A stretch of 64,000 nt of DNA. Origin: DATJKD01 sp963728295 (lineage in GTDB: Bacteria > Pseudomonadota > Gammaproteobacteria > Steroidobacterales > Steroidobacteraceae). The translations under genes were made by a program, and so were the position numbers. The notes under the pieces were generated by a model that searched no databases, had not been told where the DNA came from, and saw only the letters and a program-made list of their open reading frames with translations. This document shows, piece by piece, positions 8,800 through 16,930 of this stretch; positions within the stretch are counted from its first letter, which is position 1; every line of letters begins with the position of its first letter. The stretch is from the NCBI GenBank assembly GCA_963728295.1, contig CAVSKB010000019.1:806001-870000 (forward strand), read 5' to 3'.

Positions 8800-9714
8800 C
8801 CGGCCGCGAGCACCGGGGGACGATTTTCGTCGAGGACGCCGAAGTACGCGCTCACCAGGAGTTCCCGGGGCGACAGTACGTGATTCGGCTGCACGCGCCG
8901 CGCTGCGCCGCGGCGGCCGTACCGGGCAGCTTCGCTCATCTCTCCTGTGATGCGCGATCTCCCGATGCGCCGGCCGCTGTCGATCATGCTGGCGGACGCC
9001 GCCGCGGGCAGGATCGACATCCTGTACAAGGTGGTCGGTTCAGGACTCGAGAAGCTGTCGCGGCAGCCGGTCGGCGCCCGCCTGAGCCTCATGGGCCCGA
9101 TCGGACACGGCTTTACCCCCTTGTCGACCCGGCCGCGGCCACTCCTCATCGGTGGCGGCGTGGGGATCCCGCCGATGATCTTCCTCGCGGATGCGCTGCG
9201 GCGTCGTACCGATGCGCGCTGGCGTCCGCTGGTGCTGATGGGCTCCGAGATCCCGTTCCCGTTCCGGGCACGGCCGTCCACGCTCCTGATTCCGGGTATG
9301 CCGGCCGGCGTGATCGCCTGCATGCCGCTGCTCGAGGACTGGGCAGTGCCCAGCCGCCTCGCGAGCCTCGCGGGGTTTCCAGGGTGCTACGAGGGCTACG
9401 TCACTTCACTTGCCGAGGCATGGCTCCAAACGCTGGACGCAGACGCGCGGGAAGAGGTCGCGATCTACGCCTGCGGCCCCACTCCGATGCTCAAGGCGAT
9501 GGCGGGCGTCGCGCGCCGCTTCGGCGTGCCCGGTCAGGTATCGCTCGAGGAATTCATGGCATGCGCGGTCGGGGGATGCGCCGGCTGTGCGGTGCCGATC
9601 CTGGTCGACGGCGAGCTCGCGATGAAGCGCGTCTGCGTCGACGGGCCGGTGTTCGATGCAAACGCTGTCTTCCCCGAGAAGGGGACGGACGTATTGTCCG
9701 ACCCGCGCCTGTAG
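8796..9714 (+). CDS. PyrK-like dihydroorotate dehydrogenase electron transfer subunit (one frame break)
   Basis: This resembles the FAD/2Fe-2S subunit that carries electrons away from dihydroorotate dehydrogenase. The start ATG 8796 overlaps pyrB. After about 53 residues (ending near FAHLSCD) a +1 break at about 8958 shifts to the frame with LPMRRPLSIML (FAD-binding RxxS-type motif), LLIGGGVGIPPMIFLADAL (nucleotide binding) and YACGPTPMLKAM. The C-terminal cysteines CAVGGCAGCAVPI and RVCVDGPVF match a PyrK-type iron-sulfur site. No pyrD is in view, so whether it serves a class 1B dehydrogenase or another oxidoreductase is not known. Its place beside pyrB supports a pyrimidine role. Confidence 0.82.
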
Positions 9715-9831
9715 CGCCGGACAACTGCGGTAGCTACTCGCCGGCGCTCGGCACGTTCGTTCGCTCGCCGAGGCCACGGCTCGGTGTCCCGTGGGCCGGT
9801 CACTACGATCGAGGACGTTGCAGAGCTCAGA

Positions 9832-10147
9832 AGGGTGCCCCGCACGTCGTCGGAGCGCACCGCACCTCGGCGGTATCGCGGAGTCGTCGTGAGTCATGAC
9901 TTCCGAGTGCCCGCGACGTCTACCGGCGAGAGCTCAGGCGTGCTTCGGCCCACGAGACACCCGGTCCAAACGCCGGCTCGCCGATGCCACGGTGGGTGCG
10001 AGCCGGCGCGTGGACGCGGTGGTATCCCAGCCGCGACCAGCCTCCGTCACGGTGGACGTCGCGGGCACTCTAGCGAAGGGCTGCCTCGACAATTCCGCGA
10101 TACCGATGAGCTCCGGCGTGCCGACAGACGTGCGGGGAACCCTCTGC
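9832..10147. repeat. Large imperfect inverted repeat in the 600 bp gap after the pyrK-like gene
   Basis: The gap 9715-10313 has no recognisable gene. Inside it the segment 9832-9925 is repeated in inverted orientation at about 10053-10147. Shared blocks include CCCCGCACGTC, CGGTATCGCGGA and GTGCCCGCGACGTC in the same order on opposite strands. I estimate 75-80% identity over about 95 bp, with a spacer near 125 bp. A further short block (TGT-C-CGTGGGCC) occurs near 9784 and again inverted near 9945. This could be a miniature inverted-repeat element, a decayed transposon end pair, or a structured RNA. No target-site duplication was identified. Confidence 0.7.
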
Positions 10148-10313
10148 TGCTCTTCACCGTCCGTCGATCGTGGTAAGCGGCTGGCGATACACCGCGGCCG
10201 CACGTCGGCGAGCAGTCACCGCCGCGGCCGGGCGCCGGCGAGCAGCGCCAGCGGCCCTGCCCTCAGCGAGCCTTGCGTGCGCCGAGAGACGACCGTGCTG
10301 CGAGAAATCCGGA

Positions 10314-11450
10314 TCAGCCGAAGTTGATCTTGGCTTCGAGATTGGTGCGCGAGTCGGCGTTGACGAGCGCATCCTCGAGCGTGACCTTGCCGTCGAGATA
10401 GAGCTGGTAGAGCGACACGTCGAAGCTCTGCATCCCCTTCTCGTTGCTGCGCACCAGCGCTTCCTTTACGCCCACGACGTCGCCCTTCTTGATCAGCTCC
10501 TGTACGTGCGGCGTGTTCAGGAGCACCTCGGTCGCCGGGTAGCGGCGGCCGTCCTTGCCCATCACCAGGCGCTGCGACAGGATTCCCTTCAGGTACTGCG
10601 ACAGATCCAGAAAGATCTGCGAGTGCTGATCGCGGGGGAACATGTTGATGATGCGATCCATCGTCTCGGCGGCGTTGTTCGCATGCAGCGTCGCGAGGCA
10701 GAGATGACCGGTGCCTGCGAATGTGATCGCGTATTCCATCGACTCGCGGTCGCGGATCTCGCCGATCAGGATCACGTCCGGCGCGGCACGCATCGCGCTG
10801 CGAAGCGCCCGGTGGAACGACTTCGTGTCGAGCCCCACCTCGCGCTGGTTGATGATCGATTTCTTGTTGCTGTGCAGGAACTCGATCGGGTCCTCGACCG
10901 TGAGCACGTGGTCCGAGGAGTTCTCGTTGCGATAGTTGATCATCGCGGCGAGCGAGGTCGACTTGCCGGAGCCGGTCGCGCCGACCATCAGCACCAGCCC
11001 GCGCTTGAGCATCACCAGGTCCTTGAGGATCTCCGGCAGCCCGAGATCCTCGATCTTGGGCATGTCGGACGTGATGTAGCGCAGGACCATCGCCGGGTTG
11101 CCGCGCTGGTGGAATACGGCGACGCGGAATCGCCCCAGGCCCGGCTCCGAGACCGCGAAGTCGATCTCGAGCTCCTGGAGGAAGTAGTCGAGCTGCTCCT
11201 GGTTCATCAGCCCGTACGCGGCCTGCCGGACCTGGTCGGCGCTCAGCACCTGCCGGTTGATCGGCTTGATCTGCCCCTCGATCTTGATCTTGATCGGGGC
11301 GTTCGACGTGAAGAAGAGGTCGGAGGCCTTCTTCTCCACCATCAGCTTGAACAGCGGCTTGGTGTTGAGGACGAAGGCGCGCGCGGGGCCCGACTCCCCC
11401 ATCGTCTGCTGGGTATCGGTCGTCGAGCCTTCTGTTTCGGTGCCTGTCAT
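10314..11450 (-). CDS. PilU-like retraction ATPase, second copy
   Basis: A 378-residue PilT/PilU-family hexameric ATPase. It has a 25-residue Thr/Glu/Gly-rich head that its neighbours lack, then the PAS-like N-terminal domain, Walker A GATGSGKSTS, the Asp-box TVEDPIEFLH, Walker B DVILIGEIRDRESM and the His-box GHLCLATLHANNAAET. The PilT-type AIRNLIRE element is replaced by HVQELIKKGD, as in the PilU branch. Its ATG overlaps the stop of the preceding pilU in an ATGA, so it belongs to the same transcript. It is closer to pilU than to pilT and is an additional paralogue; its specific role is unknown. Confidence 0.9.
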   Translation of the reverse strand: MTGTETEGSTTDTQQTMGESGPARAFVLNTKPLFKLMVEKKASDLFFTSNAPIKIKIEGQIKPINRQVLSADQVRQAAYGLMNQEQLDYFLQELEIDFAVSEPGLGRFRVAVFHQRGNPAMVLRYITSDMPKIEDLGLPEILKDLVMLKRGLVLMVGATGSGKSTSLAAMINYRNENSSDHVLTVEDPIEFLHSNKKSIINQREVGLDTKSFHRALRSAMRAAPDVILIGEIRDRESMEYAITFAGTGHLCLATLHANNAAETMDRIINMFPRDQHSQIFLDLSQYLKGILSQRLVMGKDGRRYPATEVLLNTPHVQELIKKGDVVGVKEALVRSNEKGMQSFDVSLYQLYLDGKVTLEDALVNADSRTNLEAKINFG

Positions 11451-12613
11451 GATCCGAAGTGCTTGCCCTTGTCGTCCTCTTCGACGATCTGCAGCTTGCC
11501 CGTCTCGTCGAGATAGGACTTGTCAGGTCGCTTGCTCTCGAGCTTGATCCGAAGGCGGATCTCGTTCTTGGAGTCGGCGTTCCGCAGCGCCTCCTCGTAC
11601 GAAATCGTGCCAGCTTCGAACAGATCGTACAACGCCTGGTCGAACGTCTTCATGCCCAGACGGTTCGACTTCGCCATGATCTCCTTGATCGATGAGACTT
11701 CCCCGCGGAAGATCAGGTCGGCGATCAGCGGCGTGTTGAGCATGATCTCCATGGCCGCAATGCGTCCCTTGACCCCCTCACGCGGGACCAGCCGCTGCGA
11801 GATCATGGCCCGGATGTTGAGCGACAGGTCCATCAGGAGCTGCTCGCGCCGGTCCTCGGGGAAGAAGTTGATGATGCGGTCGAGGGCCTGGTTCGCGCTG
11901 TTGGCGTGCAGCGTCGCGAGCACCAGGTGGCCGGTCTCGGCGAACTGGATGCCGTATTCCATGGTGTCGCGGTCGCGGATTTCGCCGATCAGGATCACGT
12001 CGGGCGCCTGGCGCAGCGTGTTCTTGAGGGCCATGTGCCAGCTCTCGGTGTCGACGCCCACCTCACGCTGCGTGATCACACAGTTCCGATGCGTGTGCAC
12101 GTACTCGATCGGGTCCTCGATCGTGACGATGTGACCGCGGGTCTTCTCGTTGCGGTAGTCGACCATCGCCGCGAGCGTGGTCGACTTGCCCGAGCCCGTG
12201 GCGCCGACGATGATGCAGAGGCCGCGCTTCGAGAGCACGATCTCCTTGAGGATCGGCGGCAGCTCGAGCTCCTCGATCGTCGGCACCTTGATGTTGATCG
12301 TGCGCAGCACTGCGCCCGTGAGGCCCATCTGCACGAAGGCGCTGACGCGGAAGCGGCCGATACCCGGCGGCGCGATCGCGAAGTTGCACTCCTTCGTGGA
12401 GTCGAATTCCTTGGTCTGGCGGTCGTTCATGATCGCCCGCACCAGCAGCGCGGCCTGCTCGGGCGAGAGCGGCTGGTTGGTCTGCGCGCGGATCTCGCCG
12501 TCGACCTTGATCGCGGGTGCAAAGCCCGCGGTGATGAAGAGGTCCGACCCGTTGCGCTCCACCATGCGGCGCAGCAGGTCCTGCATGAGCTTGATGCCCT
12601 GTTCGCGATCCAT
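11447..12613 (-). CDS. pilU: PilU, accessory pilus retraction ATPase
   Basis: PilU works with PilT at the base of the type IV pilus to add force to retraction. The 388-residue length fits PilU (about 380). Visible motifs are Walker A GATGSGKSTTLAAM, IVTIEDPIEYVH, Walker B DVILIGEIRDRDTM, GHLVLATLHANSANQA and the PilU-type LIADLIFRGE where PilT has AIRNLIREGK. The C-terminal tail after residue 345 is charged (KSYLDETGKLQIVEEDD), typical for PilU. It lies 36 bp downstream of pilT and overlaps the second pilU-like gene by 4 bp. Confidence 0.93.
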   Translation of the reverse strand: MDREQGIKLMQDLLRRMVERNGSDLFITAGFAPAIKVDGEIRAQTNQPLSPEQAALLVRAIMNDRQTKEFDSTKECNFAIAPPGIGRFRVSAFVQMGLTGAVLRTINIKVPTIEELELPPILKEIVLSKRGLCIIVGATGSGKSTTLAAMVDYRNEKTRGHIVTIEDPIEYVHTHRNCVITQREVGVDTESWHMALKNTLRQAPDVILIGEIRDRDTMEYGIQFAETGHLVLATLHANSANQALDRIINFFPEDRREQLLMDLSLNIRAMISQRLVPREGVKGRIAAMEIMLNTPLIADLIFRGEVSSIKEIMAKSNRLGMKTFDQALYDLFEAGTISYEEALRNADSKNEIRLRIKLESKRPDKSYLDETGKLQIVEEDDKGKHFGS

Positions 12614-12649
12614 GTTGTCCCCCAGCGTCGCCTCGTGTTGAGGCGGTGG

Positions 12650-13690
12650 CTAGAAATCCTCCTTGTTCTGCGCCTTGTGGCGCGCTTCTTCCTTAGAGAT
12701 GACGCCCTTCTGCAGCAGCTCCTTGAGACATTGATCGAGCGTCTGCATGCCGGCCGCCTGGCCGGTTTGAATCGACGAGTACATCTGCGCGATCTTGCCC
12801 TCGCGGATGAGGTTACGGATCGCGGGCGTGCCGATCATGATCTCGTGCGCCGCGAGGCGGCCGCCGCCGATGCGCTTGAGGAGCGACTGGGAGATCACGG
12901 CGCGCAGCGACTCCGACAGCATCGCGCGCACCATTTCCTTCTCGGCCGCGGGGAACACGTCGACGATGCGATCGATGGTCTTGGCCGCGGAGCTCGTATG
13001 CAGAGTGCCGAACACGAGGTGGCCGGTCTCGGCGCCGGTGAGCGCGAGGCGGATCGTCTCGAGGTCACGCATCTCGCCCACCAGGATCACGTCCGGATCC
13101 TCTCGAAGGGCCGAGCGCAGCGCCTCGCTGAACCCGAGCGTGTCCCGGTGCACTTCGCGCTGGTTGATGAGGCACTTCTTGCTATCGTGGACGAACTCGA
13201 TCGGGTCCTCGATCGTGATGATGTGGTCGGGCCGGTTGTCGTTGATGTAGTTGATCATCGCCGCAAGCGTGGTGGACTTGCCCGAGCCCGTCGGGCCCGT
13301 GACCAGCACCAGGCCGCGCGGGTGCATCGAGATGTCCTTGAAGATCTTCGGCGCGTTCAGGTCGTCGAGCGACAGCACGACCGAGGGGATGTTGCGGAAC
13401 ACCGCCGCCGCGCCGCGGTTCTGGTTGAAGGCGTTGACACGGAACCGCGCGAGTTTCGGAATCTCGAAGGAAAAATCGGTCTCGTAGAACTCCTCGTACG
13501 CCTTCCGTTGCTTGTCATTCATGATGTCGTACACCATGCTGTGCACTTCCTTGTGCGTCAGCGCCGGCATGTTGATCCGCTTCATGTCCCCATCGACGCG
13601 GATCATGGGCGGGACCCCTGCCGAAAGGTGCAGGTCGGAGGCGTTGTTCTTGACGGCAAACGTCAGCAGCTGGGCGATGTCGACAGCCAT
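12650..13690 (-). CDS. pilT: PilT, type IV pilus retraction ATPase
   Basis: PilT powers pilin disassembly and so twitching motility; it acts as a cytoplasmic hexamer under PilC. At 346 residues it has the standard length. Motifs: SDLHLSAGVPPMIRVDGD at the N-terminus, Walker A GPTGSGKSTTLAAM, IITIEDPIEFVH, Walker B DVILVGEMRDLET, GHLVFGTLHTSSAAKT and the PilT signature AIRNLIREGK. It is the first gene of pilT-pilU-pilU-like on the minus strand and is divergent from yggS, with an 87 bp shared upstream region. This gene and its two followers show no frame breaks. Confidence 0.97.
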   Translation of the reverse strand: MAVDIAQLLTFAVKNNASDLHLSAGVPPMIRVDGDMKRINMPALTHKEVHSMVYDIMNDKQRKAYEEFYETDFSFEIPKLARFRVNAFNQNRGAAAVFRNIPSVVLSLDDLNAPKIFKDISMHPRGLVLVTGPTGSGKSTTLAAMINYINDNRPDHIITIEDPIEFVHDSKKCLINQREVHRDTLGFSEALRSALREDPDVILVGEMRDLETIRLALTGAETGHLVFGTLHTSSAAKTIDRIVDVFPAAEKEMVRAMLSESLRAVISQSLLKRIGGGRLAAHEIMIGTPAIRNLIREGKIAQMYSSIQTGQAAGMQTLDQCLKELLQKGVISKEEARHKAQNKEDF

Positions 13691-13777
13691 CTGTATTCCT
13701 CGTGCCCGCGCGTCGGGACCAAAGCGGCAAAGCCCGCGCGAGCGGCCGCAGTATAGATCAGGCCCTCCGACCCCAAT

Positions 13778-14473
13778 ATGTTAACCGCTCCGCAGTTCTC
13801 ACCCGCGGGCCTCGATTCCGTGCGCAGAAGGATCGTCACGGCTGCCGGGCTCGCCGGACGGGACCCCGCGGCAATCCGCCTGGTCGCGGTGAGCAAGCAG
13901 CAGCCTGCGGCCGCGATACGCGCGGCCTGCGCGGCGGGCCAGCTCGATTTCGGAGAGAACTACGTGCAGGAGGCCGAGCCCAAGGTTGCGGCGCTTCGCG
14001 AGCTGCCGATCACCTGGCATTTCATCGGCCGCCTGCAGGCGAACAAGACGCGCGATGTCGCGGCTTCGTTCGACTGGGTGCACAGCGTCGATCGCGAGCG
14101 GATCGCGGCGCGGCTGGCCGAGCAGCGCCCGCAGGATCGCGCGCCGCTCAAGGTGCTGCTGCAGGTGCGGCTCGGCGACGAGCCCGGCCGTGGCGGCATC
14201 GATGCCGGCTCGCTGCCGGCGCTCGCGGAGTCGGTGAGCGGCATGCGGCGGCTCGAGCTGCGCGGGCTGATGTGCATGCCGGAGCCGGCAGCCGACGAAG
14301 CGGCGCAGCGCGCGCCCTTCCGGCGGCTGCGCGAGCTGCTGCTCGAGCTCAACCGCCGCGGTCACAGGCTCGATACTCTGTCGATGGGCATGAGCGGTGA
14401 TTTCGAGGCGGCGATCGCCGAGGGTGCAACGATCGTGCGCGTCGGTACGGCGGTATTCGGACCGAGGTCCTGA
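13778..14473 (+). CDS. yggS: YggS family PLP homeostasis protein
   Basis: YggS binds pyridoxal phosphate and helps keep B6 and amino acid pools balanced; it has no known catalytic reaction. The 231-residue protein shows the family elements LVAVSKQQP (the PLP lysine), GQLDFGENYVQEAEPK, WHFIGRLQANKTRD, VHSVDRERIA, LRGLMCMPEP, LSMGMSGDFEAAI and VRVGTAVFGPR. It starts at ATG 13778 in the short gap to divergent pilT. proC follows after 9 bp. The pilT/yggS/proC/yggT arrangement is conserved in Pseudomonas and relatives. Confidence 0.95.
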   Translation: MLTAPQFSPAGLDSVRRRIVTAAGLAGRDPAAIRLVAVSKQQPAAAIRAACAAGQLDFGENYVQEAEPKVAALRELPITWHFIGRLQANKTRDVAASFDWVHSVDRERIAARLAEQRPQDRAPLKVLLQVRLGDEPGRGGIDAGSLPALAESVSGMRRLELRGLMCMPEPAADEAAQRAPFRRLRELLLELNRRGHRLDTLSMGMSGDFEAAIAEGATIVRVGTAVFGPRS

Positions 14474-14482
14474 GGAGCGCCG

Positions 14483-15301
14483 ATGCGGATCGCTTTCCTT
14501 GGCGGCGGAAACATGGCGACCAGCCTGGTGGGCGCACTGCGCGCCAGTGGCGTCGACGCCGCCTCGATGACCGTCGCCGAACCCCTGCCCGCGCGCAGCG
14601 AGTCGCTGGCGCGCGAATTCGGCGTCCACACGACCCCCGACAACGTGTCTGCCGCGCGCGGCGCCGACACCATCGTGATCGCGGTCAAACCGCAGGACGT
14701 GCGGGCGGTTGCAACCGGGATCGCCGGAGCCATCGCCGATCGACGGCGGCTCGTGGTGTCGGTCGCGGCCGGCATCCGTCTCGCGGATCTCGACCGCTGG
14801 CTGGGCGGACATGCAGCGCTGGTGCGGGCCATGCCGAACCGGCCGGCCCTCATCGGCCGGGGCATCACCGCGCTGTGCGCGGCGCCGGGCGTGACGGCGG
14901 AGGAACGGACGCGGGCGGGGCAGATCCTGGCGGCGACCGGCGAGACGCTCTGGATCGAGTCCGAGCCGCTGCTCGACGTCGTGACCGCGGTCTCGGGCAG
15001 CGGACCGGCGTATTTCTTCCTGCTGATGGAGGCGCTCGAAGACGCGGGCCGCGCCCAGGGCCTTTCCGCCGACGTCGCGCGCCGTCTTGCCGTGGTCACG
15101 GCCGCAGGCGCCGGCGAGATGGCGGCGGCAGGAAATGCCGCGCCCGCTGTGCTCCGCGAGCAGGTCACGTCGCGTGGCGGCACGACTGCAGCCGCTCTCG
15201 CGGTGCTCGACGCGGCCGACCTGCGTGGTATTTTCTCCGCCGCGGTCGCCGCCGCCACTCGGCGCGCCGCGGAACTGGCCGCGCAATCCGGAGATCAATG
15301 A
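14483..15301 (+). CDS. proC: Pyrroline-5-carboxylate reductase
   Basis: ProC reduces pyrroline-5-carboxylate to proline with NAD(P)H in the cytosol. The 272-residue protein has the Rossmann motif IAFLGGGNMATSLVGAL at its start, VIAVKPQDV, RAMPNRPALIGRGITALCA, the catalytic-core signature VTAVSGSGPAYFFLLMEALE and the ending QVTSRGGTTAAALAVLD. The gene lies 9 bp after yggS with GGAG just before the ATG. It is intact and of normal length. Confidence 0.96.
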   Translation: MRIAFLGGGNMATSLVGALRASGVDAASMTVAEPLPARSESLAREFGVHTTPDNVSAARGADTIVIAVKPQDVRAVATGIAGAIADRRRLVVSVAAGIRLADLDRWLGGHAALVRAMPNRPALIGRGITALCAAPGVTAEERTRAGQILAATGETLWIESEPLLDVVTAVSGSGPAYFFLLMEALEDAGRAQGLSADVARRLAVVTAAGAGEMAAAGNAAPAVLREQVTSRGGTTAAALAVLDAADLRGIFSAAVAAATRRAAELAAQSGDQ

Positions 15302-15332
15302 CCGAACGCGGCCACTACCCGGGATCCCAGAA

Positions 15333-15860
15333 ATGCAGGCACTGATCTTCGTCCTGGACGCCCTGATCACCTTGATCGTGATCGCGTTTCTGCTGCGCGC
15401 GCTGTTCCCGCTCGTACGCGCCGACTTCCGCAACCCCATCGGCCAGGCCGTGCTGCGAGTGACGGATCCGCTGGTGCTGCCTCTGCGCAAGCTACTGCGA
15501 CCTGCGGGGCGGGTCGACGTCGCGGCCATCGTCGCCCTGCTGATCGTGCAGATCACCGGCACGGCGCTAATCTTCGGCCTTGCGGGCGCACCGATGGCCT
15601 CGCCGCTCTCGATCGTCGCGGTCGCGCTGCGCGACCTTGCGCGCACCGTGCTGCAGTTCTATTTCTTCGCCGTGCTGCTGCACGTCGTGCTGAGCTGGGT
15701 CGCGCCCGGCGCCCGCAGCCCCGCCGCGGCGATCCTCCAGCGGCTGTGCGAGCCTCTGCTGCGGCCGCTGCGCCGCGTCATCCCGCCGCTCGGTGGTCTC
15801 GATCTGTCGCCGATCTTCGTGCTTATCGGATTGCAGGCACTGCAGATCCTGTTGCGCTGA
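15333..15860 (+). CDS. yggT: YggT family membrane protein
   Basis: A small integral inner-membrane protein of 175 residues. It consists of two repeats of the YggT module: membrane stretches at about residues 3-25 and 65-85, then a second set at about 100-125 and near the C-terminus. Each repeat ends in a characteristic segment: ADFRNPIGQAVLRVTDPLV in the first, and CEPLLRPLRRVIPPLGGLDL in the second. ATG 15333 was chosen because the frame upstream overlaps proC without family match. Its function is not firmly known; homologues have been linked to osmotic or division-site roles. It ends the yggS-proC-yggT run. Confidence 0.92.
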   Translation: MQALIFVLDALITLIVIAFLLRALFPLVRADFRNPIGQAVLRVTDPLVLPLRKLLRPAGRVDVAAIVALLIVQITGTALIFGLAGAPMASPLSIVAVALRDLARTVLQFYFFAVLLHVVLSWVAPGARSPAAAILQRLCEPLLRPLRRVIPPLGGLDLSPIFVLIGLQALQILLR

Positions 15861-15879
15861 AAGCGGCTTGCACTATAGT
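15852..15879 (+). promoter_or_regulatory. Sigma70-type promoter for the DUF4426 lipoprotein gene
   Basis: TTGCGC at 15852-15857 and TATAGT at 15874-15879 are separated by 16 bases. This would start transcription near 15886, about 33 bases before the TTG start at 15919. It overlaps the end of yggT. This is a prediction from sequence alone. Confidence 0.5.
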
Positions 15880-15918
15880 GGCGCACTCTTCGTGCGGGAA
15901 ATTCCGGGGGTTCCGCCG

Positions 15919-16419
15919 TTGTCAGTTCGCGACGCGCAATTCGGCCCACTGCCGCTGCTCGCACTGACGGCGCTCGCCCTCGCGGGCTGCGGCTCGCCCT
16001 CCGGCCCCGAGACGCCGCCGCAGCAGGCTGCACCCAGCGAGCCCACACACCAGGTGTTCGGCGACTACGAGCTGCATTACAACGCGGTGCGCTCCGACCT
16101 GCTGAGGCCGGAAGTCGCGCGCGCCTATGCCATCGAACGCAGCGCCAACCGCGTGCTGCTGAACGTGTCGCTGCTCAGGAAGTCCGCGGACGGGCGCACC
16201 ACGCCCGTCGACGGCAAGGTATCCGCCACCGCACACAACCTCAACGGCCAGGTAAAGGGCCTCGAGATGCGTCGCGTGACCGAGGGCGAGTCGGTCTACT
16301 TCATCGGCGAGGTCGGCATCACGGGCAACGAGATTCTCGTCTTCGACATCGTGGCGACGCCCGCCGATCAACCTGAGCCGCTCACGGTGCAGTTCAAGCG
16401 GGAGTTCTTCACCGACTGA
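15919..16419 (+). CDS. DUF4426 domain lipoprotein
   Basis: A predicted lipoprotein of about 166 residues. The TTG at 15919 is preferred because GGGGG lies about 9 bases upstream and it gives a compact signal peptide ending in the lipobox LALAGC; a GTG at 15892 is the alternative. A short Pro/Glu linker precedes the DUF4426 domain, recognised by FGDYELHYNAVRSDLL, VARAYAIERSANRVLLN and ENEILVFD-like text (GNEILVFDIVATP) with the ending VQFKREFFTD. In Pseudomonas this family sits near yggT together with metX and metW, which are absent here. Function unknown. Confidence 0.8.
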   Translation: MSVRDAQFGPLPLLALTALALAGCGSPSGPETPPQQAAPSEPTHQVFGDYELHYNAVRSDLLRPEVARAYAIERSANRVLLNVSLLRKSADGRTTPVDGKVSATAHNLNGQVKGLEMRRVTEGESVYFIGEVGITGNEILVFDIVATPADQPEPLTVQFKREFFTD

Positions 16420-16544
16420 TCGTCCGGATACTGGAAAAAAAGCCTCCGGAGCGCTTAAACACCTCGCGATCTTGTGTTATTTTCCCGCGCGCTTCAATTT
16501 TCCTCGGGGCCAGCGGCCCGCGATACATCCACAGGAGACGTTAC

Positions 16545-16856
16545 ATGGCAAAGAAGAGTTCAGCGCCCACCAAGTCCGACATCCTCGCTGCGATCTCGAA
16601 GGACACGGGTCTTTCCAAGAAGCAGGTGGGCTCGGTGTTCGACTCGCTCGGCACCGTGATCAAGCGCAGCCTGAAGGGCTCGGGCCTGTTCACGCTGCCC
16701 GGTCTCGCGAAGATGAAGGTCGTCAAGAAGCCCGCCACGAAGGCGCGCGAAGGCGTGAATCCCTTCACGGGCGAGAAGATGGTGTTCAAGGCGAAGCCGG
16801 CCAGCAAGAAGGTCCGGATCATGCCGCTGAAGAACCTCAAGGGTATGGTGAACTGA
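16545..16856 (+). CDS. HU/IHF-like DNA-binding protein
   Basis: A 103-residue basic protein of the bacterial histone-like (HU/IHF) superfamily. It begins with a Lys-rich head, then SDILAAISKDTGLSKKQV (helices 1-2), a beta arm with FTLPGLAKMKVVKKPA and the segment GVNPFTGEKMVFKAKPASKK that replaces the usual HU arm tip. It is longer than classical HU (90) and fits the divergent subgroup common in gammaproteobacteria such as Xanthomonas. A strong ribosome site (CAGGAG) lies 6-7 bases before the ATG. It stands alone, between the DUF4426 gene and a hairpin. Expected role: nucleoid binding. Confidence 0.9.
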   Translation: MAKKSSAPTKSDILAAISKDTGLSKKQVGSVFDSLGTVIKRSLKGSGLFTLPGLAKMKVVKKPATKAREGVNPFTGEKMVFKAKPASKKVRIMPLKNLKGMVN

Positions 16857-16873
16857 GCAAGTAGGAATTCAGA

Positions 16874-16898
16874 GCGGGGCGGCCTTGCGCCGCCCCGC
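16874..16898. terminator. GC-rich hairpin after the HU-like gene
   Basis: A 10-bp perfect stem GCGGGGCGGC pairs with GCCGCCCCGC around a 5-base loop. It lies between the converging HU-like gene and the hydrolase gene on the other strand. There is no T-run, so it is either a weak intrinsic terminator or a 3' end stabiliser for both transcripts. Confidence 0.6.
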
Positions 16899-16930
16899 CG
16901 ATTCCACGAGCTGACCTCGCGCGCCGCCCT

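Noticed and set aside
9784..10327. Short open frames in the gap after the pyrK-like gene.
   Set aside because: The shared peptide words come from the inverted repeat and appear on both strands. No start, ribosome site or domain supports a protein.
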